A stretch of 64,000 bases of DNA from Thermanaerothrix daxensis (GCF_001306145.1 NZ_LGKO01000002.1:1240001-1304000); one strand, 5' to 3'. Counted from the stretch's first letter, positions 1 through 9,802 are shown. Notes: generated by a model from the letters alone, not told the origin. Made by a program: numbers and translations.

Positions 1-708
1 GGTGTTGGGATGGATTTGAAACGGGCATTGCGGCTTGTTTTCATGGGTTTATTTGCTTCTAATTTTTTACCCACTACCGTGGGGGGAGATGCAGTACGGT
101 TAGTAGGTGTGCTCCAGCATGAGATGAGTGCCAGTACGGGGGTGGCTTCTTTGGTCATGGACCGAGTTATTGGTTCGATTGGAATGGCCACACTATTACC
201 TTGGGGCATCCCAATGATATGGACTGGGATGGGGCATTTATTCTCATGGCAATGGATGGGGGTCGGGGTGGTTACTTATCTCTCGCAGATATTGCGGCGC
301 GGTTTCCAATTCTTAAGGGGGGTCTTAGAGACCGTTAGAATCTGGTTGAGGCATCCTCAAGGGATTGCTATGGCTCTTTTAGCAACCTATGGTCATATGG
401 GGTGCACTTTTTTGGCAGCGTGGATGCTTCTAAGTAGCATGGGACAGTCAATTTCATTGCTTGAGGTAGGCGCCTTGTGGAGCCTGGCCTATTTTATAAC
501 GTTAATCCCTATCTCTATTAACGGCTTGGGTTTACAGGAGCTTTCAATCACCTACTTGTACACTCATTTTGGGGGGGTGGAACCCCAAGCGGGTCTGGTT
601 TTGGCAACTTTAATGCGGTTGCTATATATGGTGGCCAGTCTGCCGGGGGCTTTTTTCCTGCCGGAATTAACAGAGGGGTTCAAGCCCCGAAAGGGTGAGA
701 GGGATTAA
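1..708 (+). CDS. Flippase-like / LPG-synthase TM family membrane protein, C-terminal part
   Basis: The frame is open to the left edge, so this is a 5'-truncated gene and the ATG at 10 need not be its start. The visible part holds several membrane segments and the block NFLPTTVGGDAVR, which is characteristic of the lysylphosphatidylglycerol-synthase TM / UPF0104 family (flippase-like domain, as in MprF and AglD). A late block, SINGLGLQELSITYLY, also fits that family. Members are inner-membrane proteins tied to lipid or glycolipid translocation; the substrate here cannot be read. The stop codon overlaps the stop of the converging minus-strand HD-GYP gene by 3 to 4 bases, so the two genes meet tail to tail with no terminator between them. 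Confidence 0.75.
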   Translation, partial: GVGMDLKRALRLVFMGLFASNFLPTTVGGDAVRLVGVLQHEMSASTGVASLVMDRVIGSIGMATLLPWGIPMIWTGMGHLFSWQWMGVGVVTYLSQILRRGFQFLRGVLETVRIWLRHPQGIAMALLATYGHMGCTFLAAWMLLSSMGQSISLLEVGALWSLAYFITLIPISINGLGLQELSITYLYTHFGGVEPQAGLVLATLMRLLYMVASLPGAFFLPELTEGFKPRKGERD

Positions 709-3035
709 ATATCCTCCTCTTCCAGACTATCAAGCAACTGCAGGAAATGTTCAACTACCTGAGGGTCAAAGTGGCTACCCGATTCTTCTCGCAAGTAAGC
801 GCGCACCTTTTCCTCCGGCCAGGCAGCCCGGTAAGGGCGGTCATGGCGTAGAGCATCCCAAACATCCACAATCGCGAAAATGCGTGCAGAAAGAGGAATC
901 TCTTCGCCTTTAAGACCAAAGGGATATCCCGTTCCGTCCCAACGCTCATGGTGGTAGGTGGGGATGGCAAGAGCGGGGCGCAGAAAAGCGATTGATTCGA
1001 GCATCTGGCGAGCAAACAGGGGATGTAAGCGCATAATTGCCGCTTCTTCTTCGCTAAGCGAACCCGTCTTGCGAAGAATGTGATCAGGGATTGCCATTTT
1101 TCCAATGTCATGGAGAATGGCACCTCGGCGGATATGCACCAAATCTTCCCCTGAAATTCCCATGGCCTGGGCGAGACGCACCGTCATCTCCGTAACTCGT
1201 CGGGTATGATTCTCGGTGCTTGAATCGCGCATTTCAAGGGCTAGAGACCAACCCAAAATCGTTTCGTCGTAGGCTTGAACGAGTTCTGCGTTTGTTCGTT
1301 TTAAGTCTTCAATTAAGCGGGCATTATCAATTGCAATTGCGGTGGTAGACACTAGTGACTCGAGGAACTCTTTCTGCTCGCTGCTGAGGGATAAGGGTTT
1401 ACGGTGGAATAATTCAAGAACTCCATGCAGGCGGCTGCGAGAAATGAGCGGAAGCCCATAATAGGCAACAAAACCTTCCTCCTCAAGAGGGATTGAATGA
1501 TGAATGGGAGTTTCACTATTTCGTAGATCAGGAATGAAGAGCGGAGTACCCCTCTTAGCAACCATTCCTGGCAAGGAATATTCCAACTGAAGGGGTGTGG
1601 TGCGAATGTTGAGCCCACGAAAGCCGTAACCCCCACCATAGCTCAGCCGACCGCTTTGTTCATGATATAACCAGATATCAACAGCGTCCAGATTGAGTCG
1701 GTGAATGACCTGGTCTAATAAGATATTCAGGGTAAAGCGCAGATCGAGGTTAGCATTGATGGCGGTTTCAATGGTGCGGAGAGCGCTCATCTGGTTAAGG
1801 CGCTTTTCTGTCTGTTCAGCCAGAATGACCCGCCTGAGCGTTACAGCGGTGATATCTGCTATGGCATTGACTAAACGAACCTCATTGAGGGAAAACGAAC
1901 GACTCCGTGCAACTGCGAGTGCTCCAAGTGTTTGTTCATGATCAATTAGAGGAATTGCAAGGAGGGATTGAACCGTTTGAGGAAGTGCCAGATCGGGGTC
2001 AAGGTCAGGGGTTACCTGATCCACTAATTGAACTTGTGCATTAGAAATAACCCAACCCAGAATCCCGCGTTCGGAAGACACACGTTTTCCGGCAAGGGTT
2101 TCAAAACATCCTAAGGCTTTTTCATAGGCTATTTCACCCGTGGATGGATTGTAACTGACCAGCGCTACTCCTTCGGCGTTTAAGTGGCGATTTAAGCGGG
2201 CGAGGATGATGGGATAAACCTCATACCGTGAGCGGGCACTTCGCAAAGCATGGCTCAGACTGGTAATGACTTCGAGTTCTTCTTCCCGTTGCTTAAGATC
2301 TGTAATATCACTGATGTAACCCTCAAGCGCTTGAAGGCGTCCAGAGGCATCAAAAATCCCTCTACCCTGTTCCCAAACCCAACGCACTCGCCCATCAGCA
2401 TTGCGGATACGGTAAACCAATTGATAAGGACGGCGTTGGTCTATCGCCTCCTGGACTTGTTCCCAGACCTGCTGACGATCTTCAGGTAAAATAATATCGG
2501 CAAATGAGCGTTTTTGATTGAGGATAAAATCTTCTGGGGGATAACCAGTAAGTGCATAGCACCCTTGACTGATGAATTCCATGCTCCATTTTGGGTCGTT
2601 CCTGCAACGGTAAGCAGCACCTGGTAAATTCGCCAAGAGAGTGCTCAAAGTGGCCTGGCTTTCCATCAGGGTTTCGGACGAAACAGGCTTTTCTGGGACA
2701 CTCTCAAATGTCAGCAATAGCATCTGCTCTTGAGCAGGTAGATCGAGCAAGGAGGCACGCAGGTGGATGTGCACTATGTTGCCATTTCGGTTCTTGAGAT
2801 TAATTTCAAAAGGATGAGGGAATGTGCTTGTTTTTTCCCACAAGGTTTGACGCAGAGCCTCTGTCTCTTCAGGCCAATAGGGTGCTGCCTTTTGCAAGAC
2901 TTCTTCTGCTGACCATCCAAAAAGGGCGGTTGCTTCTGTATTCCATGCTAAAACATTTCCATTCCGATCCTCTACGGAGGCGGCAATTGGTAATGCGTGT
3001 AAGATGGCCTCCAGATTGGGGTTGCGAGACGCCAT
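705..3035 (-). CDS. PAS-PAS-GAF-GAF-HD-GYP protein, probable c-di-GMP phosphodiesterase
   Basis: A cytoplasmic sensor-effector of about 776 residues with no obvious membrane segments. Order: PAS (about 10-110), PAS with PAC-like end (about 135-255), two GAF domains (about 265-415 and 425-575), then HD-GYP. The catalytic HD pair lies in HDIGK (H642, D643) and the GYP signature in HHERWDGTGYP near residue 700, so the metal and signature residues look intact. HD-GYP proteins hydrolyse cyclic di-GMP; the PAS and GAF domains should sense small ligands or redox state. An upstream TTG at 3083 would add 16 residues, but ATG 3035 has a well-placed AGGTGAG and is preferred. A diguanylate cyclase-type protein is encoded at 7304, so both halves of a c-di-GMP circuit are local. 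Confidence 0.9.
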   Translation of the reverse strand: MASRNPNLEAILHALPIAASVEDRNGNVLAWNTEATALFGWSAEEVLQKAAPYWPEETEALRQTLWEKTSTFPHPFEINLKNRNGNIVHIHLRASLLDLPAQEQMLLLTFESVPEKPVSSETLMESQATLSTLLANLPGAAYRCRNDPKWSMEFISQGCYALTGYPPEDFILNQKRSFADIILPEDRQQVWEQVQEAIDQRRPYQLVYRIRNADGRVRWVWEQGRGIFDASGRLQALEGYISDITDLKQREEELEVITSLSHALRSARSRYEVYPIILARLNRHLNAEGVALVSYNPSTGEIAYEKALGCFETLAGKRVSSERGILGWVISNAQVQLVDQVTPDLDPDLALPQTVQSLLAIPLIDHEQTLGALAVARSRSFSLNEVRLVNAIADITAVTLRRVILAEQTEKRLNQMSALRTIETAINANLDLRFTLNILLDQVIHRLNLDAVDIWLYHEQSGRLSYGGGYGFRGLNIRTTPLQLEYSLPGMVAKRGTPLFIPDLRNSETPIHHSIPLEEEGFVAYYGLPLISRSRLHGVLELFHRKPLSLSSEQKEFLESLVSTTAIAIDNARLIEDLKRTNAELVQAYDETILGWSLALEMRDSSTENHTRRVTEMTVRLAQAMGISGEDLVHIRRGAILHDIGKMAIPDHILRKTGSLSEEEAAIMRLHPLFARQMLESIAFLRPALAIPTYHHERWDGTGYPFGLKGEEIPLSARIFAIVDVWDALRHDRPYRAAWPEEKVRAYLREESGSHFDPQVVEHFLQLLDSLEEEDI

Positions 3036-3105
3036 GGTGGGCTCACCTGAAATTAGAAATTGGGGGATTGATTTGCTCCCCAAACCCCTCTGATGACATA
3101 TTCAT

Positions 3106-3134
3106 ATTCTATCCTTGTGTTTTTCAAAACGCAA
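3106..3134 (-). promoter_or_regulatory. Candidate sigma-70-type promoter of the HD-GYP gene
   Basis: On the minus strand TTGCGT (3129-3134) and TAGAAT (3106-3111) are separated by exactly 17 bases and lie about 70 bases before the preferred start codon. The -35 matches the consensus in only three positions, so this is a guess from spacing and the good -10. Confidence 0.35.
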
Positions 3135-3155
3135 AGCAATTTTAGGCTCTCATTC

Positions 3156-3164
3156 TGGTATAAT
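3156..3164 (+). promoter_or_regulatory. Candidate extended -10 promoter of the 3271-9763 signalling operon
   Basis: TGGTATAAT fits the extended -10 pattern TGn-TATAAT and lies in the divergent gap between the HD-GYP gene and the first gene of the plus-strand set. No convincing -35 is seen, as is usual for extended -10 promoters. Confidence 0.45.
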
Positions 3165-3270
3165 TTTGACTAGGCCAGTATACAATAGGGTTGGATTTTT
3201 AGATGATTGTTCATCAACTGATCATCGTCATAAAGAGGGTTTTGGGTGAAAGGAAAGAGCAGGTTTTTTA

Positions 3271-4179
3271 GTGATAAATGTGTTATTCTCCAGGGTAAAT
3301 CCTAAATGGAAAGAGGCGCGTAGGTTACAACCTGGGGATATTTTGCGGGAATCGCGCGCCTTGGTGGGGGCGATTGGGCTGGCGGTTTTGTGGGGGCTCA
3401 TCTTCTTGGCGTTTAATGATATAGGCGTACAGTGGAAAATTAGCATAGGAGTTCTGATCTTTTCGCCCTTTCTATTGCATTTTGGGTTGAAAGATTTGAT
3501 TGAGGAAGGAAGCCCAAACGTACAATTGCTTTCCGTAATTGTGATTTTGATTGCTTTGCTTTTAACTATTGCGGCGGTGCTTAGTTTTCCTCAACAGGGT
3601 TCTTTGAGCGTACTGGATTGGCGCTTTATGGGGATCGGGCTTATGCCCCTAGTGTCGGGATTGCTAATTTTTCGTGCAGGATGGGGGGCGCCTTCGAAAC
3701 TTCGCGCTTTGGGATACCAACCGCGTTTGTGGTTTGCTTATGCTATCGAAGGGGGACTAGCAGGTCTGGCACTTGGGGGGCACTTAATCTATGTATTGGG
3801 TTTTCTCCCTTTTAGTGGGTATTTGGGGGCTGATGCCTTAGGTATATGGAAAGTTATCTGGTGGGGAAGTGTGGTGGGAGCCCTTCTGTCGCCAGTTGAA
3901 GAACTTGCCATAAGAGGCAGAGCAATTGTGTTATTTAGAGATAGGGCGGGTTTTTCTAAAAATCGTATCTTGGTTTTAAGTGTTGCCCTGAGTTTTTTGG
4001 TATGGCTTCCTCTGACTTTCACGCTTTGGCCTGTGCCCGTGGCAGTAGTGTTTCTAGGATACCGCATGGTCCTAGCATTACTGAATACCTATGTGCGATT
4101 GCATGAGCGATCTTTAACTTTCGGAATCGCATCTAACCTTGGGTTTAGCCTGCTAGCAGGATGGGTATTGTTGGCTTGA
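3271..4179 (+). CDS. Polytopic membrane protein, degenerate CPBP (Abi/CAAX-protease-like)
   Basis: About 302 residues with seven to eight hydrophobic segments and a short charged N-terminus. GTG start; the ribosome-binding site is weak. PVEELAIRGRA near residue 210 matches motif 1 (EExxxR) of the CPBP intramembrane protease family. In the positions where family members carry the histidines of motifs 2 and 3, this protein has FLVWL and SLTFGIASN, with no histidine. It may therefore be a non-proteolytic relative, or the resemblance may be fortuitous. The stop overlaps the start region of the following histidine kinase, so the two are probably co-translated and the membrane protein may take part in signal input. 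Confidence 0.6.
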   Translation: MINVLFSRVNPKWKEARRLQPGDILRESRALVGAIGLAVLWGLIFLAFNDIGVQWKISIGVLIFSPFLLHFGLKDLIEEGSPNVQLLSVIVILIALLLTIAAVLSFPQQGSLSVLDWRFMGIGLMPLVSGLLIFRAGWGAPSKLRALGYQPRLWFAYAIEGGLAGLALGGHLIYVLGFLPFSGYLGADALGIWKVIWWGSVVGALLSPVEELAIRGRAIVLFRDRAGFSKNRILVLSVALSFLVWLPLTFTLWPVPVAVVFLGYRMVLALLNTYVRLHERSLTFGIASNLGFSLLAGWVLLA

Positions 4180-6605
4180 TGCGCAAAAATGTTTCCCGGG
4201 ATCCATTAAGATTAGGCTCTATGCGGGGGCATTGGGGAGAGGGACTTACTCTGCTCTCAATTTGTGCTGTTATGGCAGTGTTAATTCGCGGGGAAGTCAT
4301 TCCTGGAAGCCCCAATCAAGGTGCTTTGCTTTATTTTTCTCTCTTGCCGGTAATTTTAGTGGCTTTCTTTTACGGCACCTTACCGGCTTTATTTGTTGCC
4401 CTTTTTTTTGATACTGCCTTTGTGGTTCGTGCTGTGCAACTATACAGTGTAATGCCAGGTCCGATGCCAGCTGTGGAATTGGTAGGAATAACACTGGTCA
4501 TGGCGACCCTGGCGCTAGTGGTAGGAGATCTCGTGGAGGGGCTACGGGGACGCGCTGAATTGCAAACCGCCCTTGAGGCCAGCATGAGATTGATGGGACG
4601 AGCGCTGAACTGGCAAGATGTGTTAATTCTGATTTTCCAGTATGCTCAGAAGCAAGTTCCTGCCGAGGGTGGAGGATTCCTGGTCCGAAATCCGGTAAAC
4701 CGAGAATGGGAGATCGTGGGTTTCCCGGAGAGTGGTTATTGGAAGCGGGAATCCCTTTCTTTGAATTTACATTCTGACTCTCTGGCAAAATGGTTGCAGG
4801 AGCAACCCCATTCGGTCTATTTGAATGATTTGGATGTCCTGGAAGGCTTTTTGGAAGTTGAGAAGGATGTGAAGCCCTGCCCGGTTCACTCGCTATTAAG
4901 TGTTCCGCTAATGCGTTCGGATGGTGAGTTAATGGGGATCTTGGTTTTGCTGAACAAAGAGAGTGGTTATTTTGACCAAAGGGATGTCATGCGCCTGGAA
5001 ACTTTGACCGAATTGGGTGAAAGAGCCCTAGAACAGGCTGGGTGGCACACCATTACCGATCAGGCTTTAGAACAACGAGTGCGTCAGTTGGGAATTATAC
5101 AGAAAGCCTCGCAGCAGTTAAATGAGCTCTTGGATCCGCAGGCTATTGTGGAGGTCACACTTGAGGTCGCAATGACACTGAGTCAGGCAAAGGCGGGGCT
5201 CATCTTGCTCGAGGATGAGAGGTTTTTTTCTCAATTAGGAGAATCTCACAGATCGTTGGGGGTGAGTGAACGCCTTAGGCAGGTGCGTTCCATGTATTCT
5301 CCCCATCGTCAAACCAGACAACAGGCTAAATCGGCTCAACCTTTGTATTTTTTCCCTACTTCTAAGGGACAATTAGTGATTCCAATCCATAGGGGTAACA
5401 CTTTTTGGGGGGTTATCGTCCTTGAATCTGATGAAGAAAAAACTTTTGATCAGACTGCACGATGGGTAGTATCTCTTCTTGCCGACCATGCGGCAATTTC
5501 TTTGGAAAACGCACATCTTTTCAGAACCATTGAGAAAGAGAAACACCGTTTGAGCCTCATCGTCAATGGAATGACGGAAGGGTTAATCATAACAAATGAA
5601 TATGGGATCATTTTATCGGCAAATCCAGCCGCAAGCGCTCAGACCGGCTGGGACTCAAACTCTCTGGTGGGGCAATCAATTTACACGATTATAGATGGCG
5701 AGGATTTTGAGGCACGTGTTCGAGACGCGCTTCAGCATGTGTTGAAAGATCAACGTCCCGTGCTTTTAGAAAGCGTGACCTTGAGACATCCAAGTGGTAT
5801 GCGACGAGTAGCCTCCTTGAGTCTGGCGCCGTTGATCCAGTTAGAGGAGCGTAGCGTGGTGCTCATCATACGAGATATTACCGAGCGAGAGATGCTGACC
5901 CGGTTGCAAGACGACCTCATCTCTGCATTTTCCCACGAAATGCGTACTCCATTAACTAAGATTCGGTCAGTTGCAGAGCTCATCCTTTCGGGCATACGAG
6001 GAGACGATAACCTCGAGGACTACGAAAAGTACCTTGGTTTACTGGTCTCTGAAAGCGATCGTCTTGCGGATTTTTTGGACCATATATTGGATGTGTATGC
6101 TATGGAAGCCCAAGAGTATAAGGTTGAGTTGCGCCCCATGCCGGTGGACTATCTGATCTCAGATATTGTTGCTCACTGGCGTTTGATCAACCCGGAGCGG
6201 GAAATCCTTGTTGAGGGTGTTTCGGCACCGGTTTGGGTGCTGGCTGATGAACGCGCTCTCTCATCGATTTTGAATAATCTTCTCGAAAACGCAATCAAAT
6301 ACACACCTGAAGCAAGTCCGATCCGAATCGTGGTTGAACAAACCGAAAAAAAGTGGGCGCAAATCAGCGTTATTGATCAAGGGCCAGGCATCGCGGCAGA
6401 GCATCAACCTTATTTGTTCGATCGGTTTTATCGAGTTGATGGGGGAGATGCTCAAACGGTTTACGGTCATGGTGTGGGTTTGTATGTAGCCAAGATGCTT
6501 GTTGAAGCGATGCAGGGTACAATATGGGTAGAGAGCGAACCCGGCAAAGGAAGTTGTTTTGCTTTCACCCTTCCAATTGCCGAGGAGGTGAGCCATGAAC
6601 CCTAA
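4161..6605 (+). CDS. Membrane-bound GAF-GAF-PAS sensor histidine kinase
   Basis: Up to 814 residues. The first 120 residues contain about four membrane segments, followed by two GAF domains (about 130-290 and 310-455), a PAS domain (about 460-575) and a complete kinase core. The phospho-accepting residue is in FSHEMRTPL (H592 counted from ATG 4161); the N box (NNLLENAIKYTPE), G1 (DQGPGIA), F box (FDRFYRVD) and G2 (GHGVGL) are all present, so the kinase should be active. An in-frame ATG at 4179 overlaps the upstream stop as TGATG and is an equally good start. The gene runs 11 bases into the response regulator gene, its evident partner. Confidence 0.93.
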   Translation: MGIVGLMRKNVSRDPLRLGSMRGHWGEGLTLLSICAVMAVLIRGEVIPGSPNQGALLYFSLLPVILVAFFYGTLPALFVALFFDTAFVVRAVQLYSVMPGPMPAVELVGITLVMATLALVVGDLVEGLRGRAELQTALEASMRLMGRALNWQDVLILIFQYAQKQVPAEGGGFLVRNPVNREWEIVGFPESGYWKRESLSLNLHSDSLAKWLQEQPHSVYLNDLDVLEGFLEVEKDVKPCPVHSLLSVPLMRSDGELMGILVLLNKESGYFDQRDVMRLETLTELGERALEQAGWHTITDQALEQRVRQLGIIQKASQQLNELLDPQAIVEVTLEVAMTLSQAKAGLILLEDERFFSQLGESHRSLGVSERLRQVRSMYSPHRQTRQQAKSAQPLYFFPTSKGQLVIPIHRGNTFWGVIVLESDEEKTFDQTARWVVSLLADHAAISLENAHLFRTIEKEKHRLSLIVNGMTEGLIITNEYGIILSANPAASAQTGWDSNSLVGQSIYTIIDGEDFEARVRDALQHVLKDQRPVLLESVTLRHPSGMRRVASLSLAPLIQLEERSVVLIIRDITEREMLTRLQDDLISAFSHEMRTPLTKIRSVAELILSGIRGDDNLEDYEKYLGLLVSESDRLADFLDHILDVYAMEAQEYKVELRPMPVDYLISDIVAHWRLINPEREILVEGVSAPVWVLADERALSSILNNLLENAIKYTPEASPIRIVVEQTEKKWAQISVIDQGPGIAAEHQPYLFDRFYRVDGGDAQTVYGHGVGLYVAKMLVEAMQGTIWVESEPGKGSCFAFTLPIAEEVSHEP

Positions 6606-7293
6606 AATTCTGGTGGTTGATGACGATCCAACCCTTAATGAATTGGTGCGGCTTAATCTTGAGCGGAAGGGTTTTTCAGTATATTGCGCCGAGGATGGGG
6701 AAGAAGCGCTACGTCTGGCATATGAGACTCACCCCGATCTTGTTATTCTGGACATTATGATGCCCCGTGTGGATGGTTATGAGGTTTGTCGGCGCCTCCG
6801 TGCCCTTACCGATGTGCCGATTTTGTTTCTCACCGCTAAGAGCCGGGATACTGATGTTTTGCGGGGATTTGATGCAGGGGCGGATGATTATATGCGTAAA
6901 CCTTTCAGCCTGCGCGAACTGGAGGCTCGGGTTCAGGCTCTGCTAAAACGAAGCGGGCGTAAAGAGAGCTCACAGCAAACGGATGTCTTTGATGATGGTC
7001 ATTTGCGAATTGATCTGAATCTGCAGGCGGTTTATCGGGGTGGACGGCCCGTTCGGTTAACGCCTACAGAGTTTCGACTGTTAGCCTGTCTGGTAAAGGA
7101 GCGCGGGAAGGTGTTGACCCACGAAGAGCTATTGCGCAGAGTGTGGGGGGAAGGGTATGTGGACGCAGTACCCACTCTGTCCCTTTATATTCGATATTTA
7201 CGGGAAAAAATTGAAGACGACCCCGGGTGTCCTCAATACATACGCAATAAATGGGGAGTGGGTTATTGGTTCTCACGGCCTGGTGAGCAATGA
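6595..7293 (+). CDS. OmpR/PhoB-family response regulator
   Basis: 232 residues: receiver domain followed by a winged-helix DNA-binding domain. The acidic pocket is DDD near residues 9-11, the phosphorylation site is D53 (ILDIMMP), and the conserved Thr/Lys are T80 and K102. The C-terminal half carries the LTPTEFRLLACL start of an OmpR-type winged helix and ends with the YIRNKWGVGYWF wing. It overlaps the kinase gene by 11 bases, which with the ATGAAC start inside the kinase tail argues for translational coupling and a cognate pair. Targets are not visible; the downstream GGDEF gene is only 10 bases away and is probably in the same transcript. Confidence 0.95.
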   Translation: MNPKILVVDDDPTLNELVRLNLERKGFSVYCAEDGEEALRLAYETHPDLVILDIMMPRVDGYEVCRRLRALTDVPILFLTAKSRDTDVLRGFDAGADDYMRKPFSLRELEARVQALLKRSGRKESSQQTDVFDDGHLRIDLNLQAVYRGGRPVRLTPTEFRLLACLVKERGKVLTHEELLRRVWGEGYVDAVPTLSLYIRYLREKIEDDPGCPQYIRNKWGVGYWFSRPGEQ

Positions 7294-7303
7294 TTGAGGG
7301 GAA

Positions 7304-9763
7304 ATGATTCGTACTAACCCGGGGGGTGCAATGTCGGTAGATTTTGCTGCACTAGAGACTGCTATTCGGGATTTGGAGCAAAGTTATTTAGAAGCATGGT
7401 TATACAGCGAGGGGGGCTGCTGGAATAAACCCATATTGGTTGTAACACCTGATTGGCAGATTGTTTTTTCGACGCCGTGGGCGGAGCAATTTCTACAATC
7501 TGCAGGGTCCCCCCTGAGAAAGTACTTGCGGATTCTCAGCTGTGCCGAAATAGATCAGCCAGTAAACATATGCAACTTGAAACCACGTGACATGCCGTAT
7601 GAAATCCGTTTTCAGAACCTGTTTTGGCAGGGGAGACCGGGTTATTTACTTGAAATACGCTGTGCGCAAGATCTGGAAACCCAACAAGCCGCCTATCCTT
7701 TTACTACGCAGACGGTTCACTCGGTTAACTTTTTTCCGGCTTTGTTAAATTTGCCTGAAGAAGGCATCAACTTTTTGTTGGGCCAAGTGGGAGAGGTCCT
7801 GGGAGCCGACCGTGTATCTCTCTTTTCATTGTTCTCTCGAGAAGGACGTTTACTGATGCGCCGTCAGTACGGTTGGCAAGCGCAGGAAGTAGATATGGCA
7901 CATGACCTAGGTGCCTGGGGAAAAACGGGTCCCTTGGTGGCCCATGGGTTGGATTTGTGGGAAGACTCACTTAAGGGGGGTGAAATATCACAAGCTCATG
8001 TGCGCGATCTTCCGGCTCGACAGAGTGCGATCTTGCGTGCCTTAAATGTCCGTTCGTTAATGGTTGCGCCTGTGTTTGTGCGTGGGGACTGGTGGGGAAT
8101 ATTACAAGTTGATGATTGTCGTCAGGAACGGTTGTGGTCAAAAGAGGATATCTATTTTATGCGAGGGATCGCGGGGCTCTTGGGCGCCATGCTCTTGCGT
8201 CAAGAGGCCAATAAAACGGCTTCGGATCTATTGCGCCGTGAAATGGAGGCTCGTAAAAAGGCAACCACTCTGTTCGAGGCCTCATTGGAACTGAGTTCTG
8301 TTATGGATTGGGATGTAACATTGGATCGAACCCTAGGACTGCTGCATGAAATTATTCCCTTTGATATAGGTAGCATTGTATGGTTGGGGGGAGATAATTT
8401 GGTCGTGGTACGGATTTGGGAGGCCACGAAGGGATCCGGACGCATTCTACGTAATCCTCCATTGCCAGCACTCAAAATTGATAAAGCCAGTTTCTTTTTA
8501 CCTATTCTGAAAGAAGGGAAGCCGCTCATACTCCGGGATACCACTGCCGAACCCGGGTGGATTTCACCAGAGCTCAACCCCCGAGTGCGCTCATGGATGG
8601 GGGTGCCCATTTGTTTTGAGGACCAGGTAGTGGGTTTTCTTTCATTGGGATGCAATGAGCCATTGGTATACACCGAAGAACAATTGAGGTGGGTTCTTGC
8701 CTATGCTCGGGCGGCTGCACGTGTGTGGCAAAATGCGCGGTTGTTTGATGAGGTAGCCCAAGCACTGGTTGCCGAACAACGATTGAATGAAATCTCTCGG
8801 GTGATCAGCGGTACCTCGGATATGGGGAATATGTTGCAGGCTGTGTTGAGGCTGACTACGCAATTGGTGTCTGCTGATATGGGAACATTAAACCTGTATA
8901 ACCCAGAAGATGAGGTGCTAATCGTTGCCAATTCTTTCAACACGCCGCGTCCCCTATTTCAGACCCGGCTGACAAAGGGGCAGGGAGTGGCTTGGGAAGT
9001 CCTTTTAAGTAAGTCCTCGTTGATGTTGCGAGAGTATGCTGAGCATCCGCAGGCTTTAGCAGAGTGGGTGCAGATGGGCGCCCATGCGTATCTTGGGGTG
9101 CCGCTCATAGCAGGAGAAGAGGTGCTGGGGGTTATTAATTTATTCAAACTCTCTCCCCAGCGCACTTTTCAAGAGAGGGATCGTATCCTGGTGGAAATTG
9201 TAGGACGGCAGATCAGTGTGGCCATCCAAAATGTGCGTCGTTTTGAGCTGGCTCAACGACTGGCAACCCGCGACTCGTTGACGGGTCTCTATACCCGCCG
9301 CCATTTTTTTGAGATTGCGCGAATGGAATTCGAACGAAGTCGCCGCTATCAACGTCCAATCGCGATCATTCTTCTAGATGTGGATAATCTGAAACCCATT
9401 AATGACACCTATGGTCATCCGGTTGGAGATTTGGCTCTGCAAAAAGTTGCACAGGTTTGTTTGCGGTTGCTACGTCAAATGGATGTGGTGGGAAGGTATG
9501 GGGGTGACGAGTTTATCATCTTACTTCCTGAGGCTTCACGTGAACAAGCATTACAAATCGCCGAACGCCTTCGAGGTGCTGCTGAGGCGATTTCTCTCTC
9601 AACTGATGGAAAATCGGTTCCTATTTCGATTAGCCAGGGAGTAGCCGCCTTTGAAGGGGAGTATACCTCTCTGGAACGACTCGTGGAACTTGCTGATCGG
9701 GCTTTGAACCAGGCCAAACAAAAGGGTAAGAATCAGGTCATGCTTTGGAACCCTCTGGAATGA
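7304..9763 (+). CDS. Multi-GAF GGDEF protein, probable diguanylate cyclase
   Basis: About 819 residues without membrane segments. A poorly recognisable N-terminal region (1-135, possibly PAS-like) is followed by three GAF domains (about 140-295, 320-475, 500-645) and a GGDEF domain (about 655-815). The active site is intact (GGDEF at 733-737, preceded by RY) and an RxxD product-inhibition site (RQMD) lies five residues upstream, so activity and feedback inhibition by c-di-GMP are both expected. The conserved DSLTGLYTRRHF start of the domain is present. An alternative ATG at 7331 has a G-rich ribosome-binding site and would shorten the protein by nine residues. Third gene of the kinase/regulator set. 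Confidence 0.93.
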   Translation: MIRTNPGGAMSVDFAALETAIRDLEQSYLEAWLYSEGGCWNKPILVVTPDWQIVFSTPWAEQFLQSAGSPLRKYLRILSCAEIDQPVNICNLKPRDMPYEIRFQNLFWQGRPGYLLEIRCAQDLETQQAAYPFTTQTVHSVNFFPALLNLPEEGINFLLGQVGEVLGADRVSLFSLFSREGRLLMRRQYGWQAQEVDMAHDLGAWGKTGPLVAHGLDLWEDSLKGGEISQAHVRDLPARQSAILRALNVRSLMVAPVFVRGDWWGILQVDDCRQERLWSKEDIYFMRGIAGLLGAMLLRQEANKTASDLLRREMEARKKATTLFEASLELSSVMDWDVTLDRTLGLLHEIIPFDIGSIVWLGGDNLVVVRIWEATKGSGRILRNPPLPALKIDKASFFLPILKEGKPLILRDTTAEPGWISPELNPRVRSWMGVPICFEDQVVGFLSLGCNEPLVYTEEQLRWVLAYARAAARVWQNARLFDEVAQALVAEQRLNEISRVISGTSDMGNMLQAVLRLTTQLVSADMGTLNLYNPEDEVLIVANSFNTPRPLFQTRLTKGQGVAWEVLLSKSSLMLREYAEHPQALAEWVQMGAHAYLGVPLIAGEEVLGVINLFKLSPQRTFQERDRILVEIVGRQISVAIQNVRRFELAQRLATRDSLTGLYTRRHFFEIARMEFERSRRYQRPIAIILLDVDNLKPINDTYGHPVGDLALQKVAQVCLRLLRQMDVVGRYGGDEFIILLPEASREQALQIAERLRGAAEAISLSTDGKSVPISISQGVAAFEGEYTSLERLVELADRALNQAKQKGKNQVMLWNPLE

Positions 9764-9802
9764 ATAATCTGCAATCGAGGAACTGGGATAGGAGGAACAG
9801 TG

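Noticed and set aside
695-913. Short plus-strand frame over the end of the HD-GYP gene
   Set aside because: Lies opposite the HD-GYP coding sequence and has atypical composition.
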